NCBI RefSeq assembly: GCF_001597745.1
Contig: NZ_LUHJ01000067.1
Location: forward strand, 145,328 to 209,327
Length of the DNA stretch: 64,000 nt
Reading direction: 5' to 3'
From: Anabaena sp. 4-3
GTDB taxonomy: Bacteria > Cyanobacteriota > Cyanobacteriia > Cyanobacteriales > Nostocaceae
The translations under genes and the position numbers were made by a program. The notes beneath the pieces were generated by a model. It did not search any database. It saw only the letters and a program-made list of their open reading frames with translations, and had not been told where the DNA came from. Shown here piece after piece: positions 58,527 through 64,000 of the stretch (the stretch's first letter is position 1; every line of letters begins with the position of its first letter).

Positions 58527-59918
58527 CTAAAACTCGGCGTTTTCTGGTGTACGGGGGAAGGGAATTACATCCCGAATGTTACCCATACCTGTCATAAATT
58601 GCACGAGTCTTTCAAAACCTAAGCCAAAACCAGCATGAGGTACTGTACCGTAACGGCGTAAGTCTAGATACCACCACAAATCTTCGGGTTTCATTCCTTG
58701 CGCTAAGACACGCCGTTCTAAAACGTCTAGGCGTTCTTCCCGTTGCGAACCGCCGATGATTTCCCCAATTTTTGGTGCAAGTATATCCATTGCACGGACG
58801 GTTTTCTCGTCATCATTCAAGCGCATATAGAAGGCTTTAATTTGCGCTGGATAATCTGTGACAATTACTGGTTTTTTGAACAGTTGTTCTGCTAAATAAC
58901 GTTCATGTTCTGATTGTAAATCTAAACCCCAACTTACAGGATATTCAAACTTAACATCGGCTTTTTCTAATAGTTTGATGGCATCTGTGTAAGTTAGGCG
59001 TTCAAATTGATTGTTAATTATATTTTCGGCGGTGGCTAAGACGGTGTTATCAATGCGTTGATTAAAAAATTCCATGTCTTCTGGGCATTTTTCTAAGACA
59101 TAGTTAAATATGTATTTGAGAAATGCCTCGGCTAAATCCATATCACCTTCTAAGTCACAAAAGGCCATTTCTGGTTCTACCATCCAGAATTCTGCTAAGT
59201 GGCGGGAGGTGTTGGAGTTTTCTGCACGGAAGGTAGGGCCGAATGTGTAAACGTTGCTAAACGCCATTGCCATGACTTCGGCTTCTAGTTGTCCACTGAC
59301 TGTTAAGTAGGTGGGTTTAGCAAAAAAGTCTTGGCTGTAATCAACGGCTTGGTTTTCTGTGCGGGGTATATTCTTTAAATCTAAACTGGTGACGCTGAAT
59401 AGTTCCCCTGCGCCTTCGCAGTCACTGGCGGTAATGATGGGGGTGTGTACCCACAAAAAGCCTCTTTCTTGAAAGAATTGATGAATAGCCGCAGAACAAG
59501 CATTTCTGACGCGGAAGACTGCACCAAAGGAATTTGTGCGCGATCGCAAATGTCCTATTGTGCGTAAAAATTCAAAAGAGTGGCGTTTCTTTTGCAGTGG
59601 GTAAGTTTCGGGATCAGCGTCCCCGTAAACTTTCACCGTTTCGGCTTTTAACTCAATACGCTGTCCTTTCCCTTGGGAAGCCACCAGCACGCCTTTTACC
59701 TCAACCGACGCACCTGTATTGATTTGTTTTAAAATCGCTTCATAGTCTGGCAAATCCTGATTGATCACAACTTGCAAATTAGCTAGTGATGAGCCGTCAT
59801 TCACCTCAATAAACGCAAACCCCTTAAGTTCGCGCTTAGTTCTTACCCAGCCTTGTACTACAAGAGACTCATCAGGTTTACCACTTCGCAGAATTTCTGC
59901 AATCCTTTGATTTACCAT
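58527..59918 (-). CDS. asnS: Asparaginyl-tRNA synthetase
   Basis: A 463-aa class II synthetase. The OB-fold anticodon-binding domain spans about 15-100 ([24 protein letters not shown]). Motif 1 is in [27 protein letters not shown], motif 2 in [25 protein letters not shown], and motif 3 in [27 protein letters not shown]. It charges tRNA-Asn. The asparagine-type GAGELF segment separates it from AspS. Two bases separate its start from the stop of the 59921 gene, which lies upstream in the same operon. Confidence 0.97.
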   Translation of the reverse strand: MVNQRIAEILRSGKPDESLVVQGWVRTKRELKGFAFIEVNDGSSLANLQVVINQDLPDYEAILKQINTGASVEVKGVLVASQGKGQRIELKAETVKVYGDADPETYPLQKKRHSFEFLRTIGHLRSRTNSFGAVFRVRNACSAAIHQFFQERGFLWVHTPIITASDCEGAGELFSVTSLDLKNIPRTENQAVDYSQDFFAKPTYLTVSGQLEAEVMAMAFSNVYTFGPTFRAENSNTSRHLAEFWMVEPEMAFCDLEGDMDLAEAFLKYIFNYVLEKCPEDMEFFNQRIDNTVLATAENIINNQFERLTYTDAIKLLEKADVKFEYPVSWGLDLQSEHERYLAEQLFKKPVIVTDYPAQIKAFYMRLNDDEKTVRAMDILAPKIGEIIGGSQREERLDVLERRVLAQGMKPEDLWWYLDLRRYGTVPHAGFGLGFERLVQFMTGMGNIRDVIPFPRTPENAEF

Positions 59919-59920
59919 AA

Positions 59921-60286
59921 TTACCCAGCACAGGACTTTAATATCCAGCCTATAATAACGCCCAATCCACCAAAGCGGACTGCTTGCCAGAAAGGTTTCT
60001 TCAGGCTACGCCAAGAAAATAACTGGCTTTCTAAATTTAGTTCTAGCACTTCTATCTGCTGTTGAATGTGCTTTAACTCGGCTTTGATTTCTGGCGTTTG
60101 ATGCTTATTTTGCTGTAGTTCGTCCCGGCGTTGTTGCCATTGTGCCTTTTCGGTGCGATCGCGCCTCACTTGATCATACCTTTGTTTTAATGCCCAGAGC
60201 GATCGCTCTACTTCCTCTAGTTCCTGTGCAAAATCAGGTTCTTGATTTTCCCCTGGCTGTTGAGATGATTTGTTTGGCGGCTTCAT
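59921..60286 (-). CDS. Small coiled-coil protein with C-terminal TM helix
   Basis: A 121-aa protein. Residues 1-20 are polar, 20-90 form a highly charged coiled coil ([50 protein letters not shown]), and the C-terminus (about 98-119) is hydrophobic ([20 protein letters not shown]), as in tail-anchored proteins. ATG 60286 is used in place of a TTG two codons upstream. Upstream of asnS in the same direction, with two bases between. Function unknown. Confidence 0.75.
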   Translation of the reverse strand: MKPPNKSSQQPGENQEPDFAQELEEVERSLWALKQRYDQVRRDRTEKAQWQQRRDELQQNKHQTPEIKAELKHIQQQIEVLELNLESQLFSWRSLKKPFWQAVRFGGLGVIIGWILKSCAG

Positions 60287-60336
60287 TGACAAGTAGTAGA
60301 GTAATAAGTAAATGTAACTGTTGCCAATAGTTATTT

Positions 60337-60633
60337 ATGTCTCAACCTAGCCAGTTGTCTAAAACCAGTCAATTGAATGAATTTAGCGATTTAGAACTAG
60401 CCCAAGCCCTCATGGAAAGGCTGAGTATTTCGCCTAACGATTGGCATCGCCTCAAGTCTAACCGCAATTCTCGCGCTAGTGAACAAATAGCAGCCGCTAT
60501 GGTGTTTCTGCTCAAAAATCAACCCCAAGAAGCTCTGGCTCGACTAGAACAGGCTGTAGGCTGGTTAAATCGCTCAATTTCCGCCCCCCCCTGTCCGACT
60601 CATGGGCATAAGGGACTAGGGAGTGGGGAGTAG
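60337..60633 (+). CDS. Small conserved cyanobacterial protein (DUF6439-like)
   Basis: A 98-aa soluble protein. The conserved core is DLELAQALMERLSISPNDWHRLKSNRNSRASEQIAAAMVFLLKNQPQEALARLEQAVGWL, ending PPCPTHGH. I believe it is DUF6439, with moderate certainty. The last five residues (GLGSGE) come from a GGGGAGTGGGG repeat, so the true C-terminus may have been overwritten. Divergent from the coiled-coil gene by 50 bases. Confidence 0.75.
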   Translation: MSQPSQLSKTSQLNEFSDLELAQALMERLSISPNDWHRLKSNRNSRASEQIAAAMVFLLKNQPQEALARLEQAVGWLNRSISAPPCPTHGHKGLGSGE

Positions 60634-60654
60634 GGGAGATGAGGGAGACAAATA

Positions 60655-60799
60655 AATTCAAAATTCAAAATTCAAAATTCAAAATTGTTGACTGTTGACT
60701 GTTGACTGTTAAAGAATTTCTACCTTGTCTACCTTGTCTACCTCATCTTCCCCAGTCCCCAGTCCCCAGTCCCCAGTCCCCAATACCCAGTCCCCAATT
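60655..60799. repeat. Mixed tandem-repeat block
   Basis: AATTCAAA units (60655-60688), then GTTGACT units (60687-60710), CTTGTCTAC units (60722-60740) and CCCCAGT heptamers (60750-60799), abutting the stop codon of the ATPase gene at 60799. Confidence 0.9.
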
Positions 60800-61248
60800 T
60801 ACCGCCTCAAAGACAGCAAGGGGCGGTTTTCCAATTGCTTACACAGTCTTAATTCTGTGCCTTTGCGATTCCATTCTACTTGGTCAAAAATCTGATGGAG
60901 AAGACACATACCTCTACCGTTTTCTGCTTCATCAGGCGGTAAAAAATCTGTGGGTTCTTCTTCCCCATTAGCTACCGGAGTAAAGCCTTCACCTTGGTCT
61001 GATATCACCCACCAATACTGATTATCTATGAGGGAAAAGCGGACTACAACTTTTTTACTAGGGTCAAGATTATTGCCATGTTTAGCTGCATTCACTAAGG
61101 CTTCTTGAAGCCCTAGCCGCAGCTCGGCCTGTAATTTCGCTGGAATTTTTGCCAGCAGTAAATCTAAAATAGGACAGAGATAAAGCGTTGAGGCAAAACT
61201 AATAGTGCCCCAATAACGTCCAACTGGACGGAGGGAAATGGTAATCAC
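60799..61248 (-). CDS. RsbW-like serine kinase / anti-sigma-type ATPase
   Basis: A 149-aa GHKL ATPase of the HATPase_c_2 type. The N box is LQEALVNAAKHGN, the G1 box is ISDQGEGF and the G2 box is GRGMCLLHQIFDQVEW. Such proteins phosphorylate anti-anti-sigma factors or bind sigma factors; in cyanobacteria their partners include PP2C phosphatases and STAS proteins, none of which is nearby. Complete, no additional domain. Confidence 0.88.
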   Translation of the reverse strand: MITISLRPVGRYWGTISFASTLYLCPILDLLLAKIPAKLQAELRLGLQEALVNAAKHGNNLDPSKKVVVRFSLIDNQYWWVISDQGEGFTPVANGEEEPTDFLPPDEAENGRGMCLLHQIFDQVEWNRKGTELRLCKQLENRPLLSLRR

Positions 61249-61659
61249 GAGAGAAACCCCATAGCTTTCAGTTAGCTAGACATCAGTTTGCTTTCACAGG
61301 CACCCTGATAAATTTTGAGGTGGTCATGCTGCCTTCAAACTTGCGTCTTAATTACTAAATATTGAAAATGCCGGGGAGCATTGACTCTATTTATGATGTT
61401 TGATTGTTGATACATAAAACGGCTTTGAAACACTATGCTAGTCCAGTTAGAAATTGCAAAAAATATATGAATTACAAGAATTTTTAGGTTTTCTTTACAT
61501 TGCCGAATTATACTTTAAACAATCTTATTCATTAGGTTATTAGAGCCTATGCAACTTGAGTTTTTTCACAAAATCATTTTTATTTTTACGTTAATTAGAT
61601 TTTAGCATTTTTAGTATGGAATTAACTACAAATTTGAAATTTTAGTTTTTTATCAAGGA
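61249..61659. other. Intergenic region, empty
   Basis: 411 AT-rich bases between the ATPase start and the rlmD stop. I find no ORF, tRNA, tandem repeat or strong hairpin. It presumably holds the promoter of the ATPase gene. Confidence 0.6.
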
Positions 61660-63042
61660 CTAAGTATTCTTATCCAACTGTGATAGCACAAGAAAGGCGG
61701 CAGCTTCCACATGAGATGTTTGGGGAAAGAAATCAGCAGGTTGGATACGTTGGATTGTATACAAGCCATTTTGACACAGTAATTTCAAGTCACGAGCCAG
61801 GGTAGCTACTTTACAGCTGACGTAAACGATGCGGGCTGGTTTCGATAATAATAAAGATTCGATGACAGAGCGATCGCATCCCTTACGCGGTGGGTCAAGT
61901 AGTAACACATCTGGTATAATTCCCATTTTTGGTAGCAAATCTTCCACAGCCCCCAGATGAAATTCCACATTTTGAATCTCATTGTGTTGAGCATTGAGAA
62001 TTGCTTGTTGCACAGCTTCTGCTTGCAACTCTAATCCTATAGCTTTGTGTACCTGTTTAGCTAGAGGCAAAGTTAAAGTACCAATGCCACAATAGGCATC
62101 AACTAAAGTCTCATCACCTTGTAAATTCAGTTCTGATTGAATTACTTCTAAGAGTGCTTCAGCCGTTTCTGTGAACACTTGGAAAAATGTATCGGGGCGG
62201 ACTTGAAATTCTAACTCCGCAAAGATTTCTCGCAGATAGGGAACGCCAGCAATACATCGGGTTTCCCTGCCAAAAATCGCATTGGTGCGTTGGGGATTGC
62301 GATTTAAGCACACGCCTACCAACTGGGGATAACGTTTTAACCATGCTTCGGCTTGCTCTGCAATTCCCGGTAAATTTCCCTCCTTAACTACCAAAGTTAA
62401 CAAAATTTCACCTGTCCGCCGTCCAATGCGTAAACCTAAATGGCGGATTTCTCCTTGATGGCGGGTTTCATCGTAGATATCCCAGCCAAGCTGTTGGATG
62501 TCTTGCTTAATTTCTGCCAGTAAAGGATTTAAACGGGGATCTTGAACTGGACACTGATTTAAGTTAACTAATTGATGACTACCTTTTTGATAGTAGCCAG
62601 CTTGTACTTTACCTGTACTTGAAACATCGAGAGGATAGGTAGCTTTATTACGATAGCCCAGAGGTGAAGCAGTTACTAAAACCGGATCTACTGATGGATT
62701 ACTAAAACCGCCGATACGTTGTAAAGCTTGAATAACTTGATTGCGTTTTGCTGTGAGTTGATATTGATAATCAATATGTTGCCACTGACAACCGCCACAT
62801 TTATCAGCCACAATGCAGCTAGGGCGGATGCGATGCGGTGATGGTTCCAGTATTTGTTTAAGCTGTCCGTGGGCAAATTTAGGCTTAACGTGGAGTAGAC
62901 GCACCTGAATGCGATCGCCTGGAACAGTATCAGGGACAAAAACAACACGTTCTTCAAAACGTCCCACCCCGTCACCCGTATCACTCAAGTCAGTAATCGT
63001 AATCTCAATTAATGCACCTTGTTGCCAAACAGAATTAATCAT
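61660..63042 (-). CDS. rlmD: 23S rRNA (uracil-5-)-methyltransferase, RlmD/RumA family
   Basis: A 460-aa SAM-dependent rRNA m5U methyltransferase. The N-terminal TRAM domain (about 5-65) is LIEITITDLSDTGDGVGRFEERVVFV. The [4Fe-4S] cysteines are CIVADKCGGC, with a fourth in CPVQDPRL. The SAM site includes DAYCGIGTLTLPLA; LLDPPRKG and the catalytic Cys in VYVSCKVATLARDLKLL complete the motifs. The family modifies U1939 or U747; the exact target in cyanobacteria is not certain. A heptamer array begins exactly at its start codon, and no Shine-Dalgarno is visible. Confidence 0.92.
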   Translation of the reverse strand: MINSVWQQGALIEITITDLSDTGDGVGRFEERVVFVPDTVPGDRIQVRLLHVKPKFAHGQLKQILEPSPHRIRPSCIVADKCGGCQWQHIDYQYQLTAKRNQVIQALQRIGGFSNPSVDPVLVTASPLGYRNKATYPLDVSSTGKVQAGYYQKGSHQLVNLNQCPVQDPRLNPLLAEIKQDIQQLGWDIYDETRHQGEIRHLGLRIGRRTGEILLTLVVKEGNLPGIAEQAEAWLKRYPQLVGVCLNRNPQRTNAIFGRETRCIAGVPYLREIFAELEFQVRPDTFFQVFTETAEALLEVIQSELNLQGDETLVDAYCGIGTLTLPLAKQVHKAIGLELQAEAVQQAILNAQHNEIQNVEFHLGAVEDLLPKMGIIPDVLLLDPPRKGCDRSVIESLLLSKPARIVYVSCKVATLARDLKLLCQNGLYTIQRIQPADFFPQTSHVEAAAFLVLSQLDKNT

Positions 63043-63083
63043 TAGTTATTAGTCATTAGTCATTAGTCATTAGTCATTAGTCA
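63039..63083. repeat. Heptamer array TAGTCAT
   Basis: About six units, beginning on the rlmD start codon and reaching upstream of it. It leaves rlmD with a leader made of repeats. Confidence 0.92.
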
Positions 63084-63110
63084 TGGGGCTTATGGCATTG
63101 GCTATATAAC

Positions 63111-63219
63111 CCTCTTGTCTCCCCTGTCTCCCTTGTCTCTCTCATCCCCTCATCCCCCTCATCCCCTCATCCCCTCATCCCCTCATCCCCTCATCCCCCT
63201 CATCTTCCTCATCTCCCTT
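63111..63219. repeat. CTCATCCCC tandem array
   Basis: Around 110 bases of TGTCTCCC units, followed by at least seven CTCATCCC or CTCATCCCC units. Lies between rlmD and apcD. Confidence 0.92.
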
Positions 63220-63279
63220 CACTTGTGTACCTCAGACTCGTTAAACTAGCAAATAATATTTCGCGTGATTTAAATAATC

Positions 63280-63765
63280 ATGACTGTAATTAGCCAAGTT
63301 ATTCTCAAAGCCGACGACGAACTGCGTTATCCCAGCAGTGGCGAACTCAAGAGCATCAAAGAGTTTTTGCAAACTGGTATCCAAAGAACGCGGATTGCTG
63401 CTACCTTAGCAGAAAACGAAAAGAAGATAGTTCAGGAAGCCACCAAACAATTGTGGCAGAAGCGTCCTGATTTTATCGCACCTGGTGGCAACGCTTACGG
63501 TGAAAAACAACGTGCGTTGTGTATTCGGGACTTTGGCTGGTACTTACGCCTGATTACCTATGGCGTACTAGCTGGAGATGTAGAACCAATTGAAAAAATT
63601 GGCATCATTGGAGTCCGGGAAATGTACAATTCCCTTGGCGTTCCCGTTCCAGGAATGGTAGAAGCGATTAATTCGCTCAAAAAAGCGGCTCTTGGGCTAC
63701 TCAGTACAGAAGATGCAGCAGCAGCAGCACCTTACTTTGATTACATCATTCAAGCGATGTCTTAG
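63280..63765 (+). CDS. apcD: Allophycocyanin alpha-B subunit (ApcD)
   Basis: A 161-aa phycobiliprotein. Cys81 in [18 protein letters not shown] binds phycocyanobilin; NAYG before it is typical. The start [25 protein letters not shown] and the segment [19 protein letters not shown] ([18 protein letters not shown]) distinguish ApcD from the main ApcA. ApcD is a terminal emitter of the phycobilisome core and sends energy mainly to photosystem I. Complete, monocistronic. Confidence 0.95.
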   Translation: MTVISQVILKADDELRYPSSGELKSIKEFLQTGIQRTRIAATLAENEKKIVQEATKQLWQKRPDFIAPGGNAYGEKQRALCIRDFGWYLRLITYGVLAGDVEPIEKIGIIGVREMYNSLGVPVPGMVEAINSLKKAALGLLSTEDAAAAAPYFDYIIQAMS

Positions 63766-63933
63766 GTCAATTATGTACCAGTTCAAGGGGTGCTTTTGGT
63801 TTGCCAAATTGAGTGTTAACTATTAACCTCAACTATCCATAAGATACTCTTTTGATCATAACCTCCCCACATTTGGTATTGGCTCTGGCAAGCTCTCTGT
63901 CAAGTTATCAACCAGTTGTGGGGAAATTTTATT

Positions 63934-64000
63934 TAGTCATTAGTCATTAGTCATTAGTCATTAGTCATTAGTCATTAGTCATTAGTCATTAGTCATTAGT
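63934..64000. repeat. Heptamer array TAGTCAT at window end
   Basis: At least nine TAGTCAT units, continuing past the window edge. It is the longest such array in the window. Confidence 0.95.

Noticed and set aside
63934..64000. CRISPR array at the window end
   Set aside because: The heptamers are direct tandem repeats without spacers; no cas gene is present anywhere in the window.

Overview
The window is chromosomal DNA of a filamentous, Nostoc/Anabaena-type cyanobacterium. This rests on the allophycocyanin gene apcD, a fused NADPH-thioredoxin reductase/thioredoxin (NTRC), the arginine-to-proline enzyme AgrE, a four-ACT aspartokinase, a CIRCE plus K-box groESL promoter, frequent HIP1 octamers (GCGATCGC), and the heptameric tandem repeats (TAGTCAT and relatives) and palindromic dispersed repeats typical of Nostocales. 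No rRNA or tRNA gene was recognised.

Layout. 1-3.4 kb: end of NTRC, an oligopeptide-type ABC permease, a small ORF, a ROK sugar kinase and a decayed glycerol kinase. 3.8-7.8 kb: a three-gene minus-strand operon of two DUF4062 (TIR-like fold) proteins around a two-TM plus macro-domain protein of the Thoeris ThsA (DUF6430) type. I regard this as the most interesting locus, a candidate Thoeris-like defence system. 8-9.1 kb: a HicBA toxin-antitoxin pair, a tiny antitoxin-like ORF and a 108-bp duplicate of the hicB leader. 9.1-26.5 kb: mostly housekeeping and conserved genes (lipoprotein, PRC-barrel protein, SMC, lysC, an unknown 460-aa gene with a strong promoter and LexA-like box, TPR lipoprotein, RNase D-like exonuclease, kinase-like protein, DesC desaturase, TetR-recombinase fusion, Nudix, Uma2 nuclease). 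27-34.5 kb: agrE, a DUF2085 membrane protein, a second HicBA pair, a cell-wall amidase, pyrG and an internally duplicated small protein. 34.6-40.1 kb: a nuclease-TPR fusion, uvrB, a truncated Rpn-type gene and a membrane protein. 40.2-44.3 kb: a groEL fragment, a PIN toxin pair, groESL, a large low-complexity block and a [2Fe-2S] ferredoxin relic. 44.3-46.5 kb: a NarL-type regulator and a CYP110-like P450.

46.8-56.3 kb holds a complete minus-strand chemosensory cluster: CheW, CheR-TPR, MCP with CHASE3, WspD-like CheW, CheA-REC, CheB and a REC-histidine kinase. Its composition is that of the Wsp system, but the output protein is a histidine kinase instead of a diguanylate cyclase. 56.6-58.4 kb is a decay zone: a kinase stub, an orphan ORF, and an Rpn-type nuclease gene split by a MITE whose 3-bp target duplication can be read in the coding frame. 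58.5-64 kb: asnS, two small conserved genes, an RsbW-like ATPase, rlmD and apcD.

Repeats shape much of the intergenic space. Two copies of one MITE lie 55 kb apart in opposite orientation. Five copies of a palindrome each sit just after a plus-strand stop codon. Heptamer arrays run directly into the start or stop codons of cheA, cheB and rlmD. Several gene relics (glpK, groEL, ferredoxin, hicB, a protein kinase, two Rpn genes) show active gene decay.
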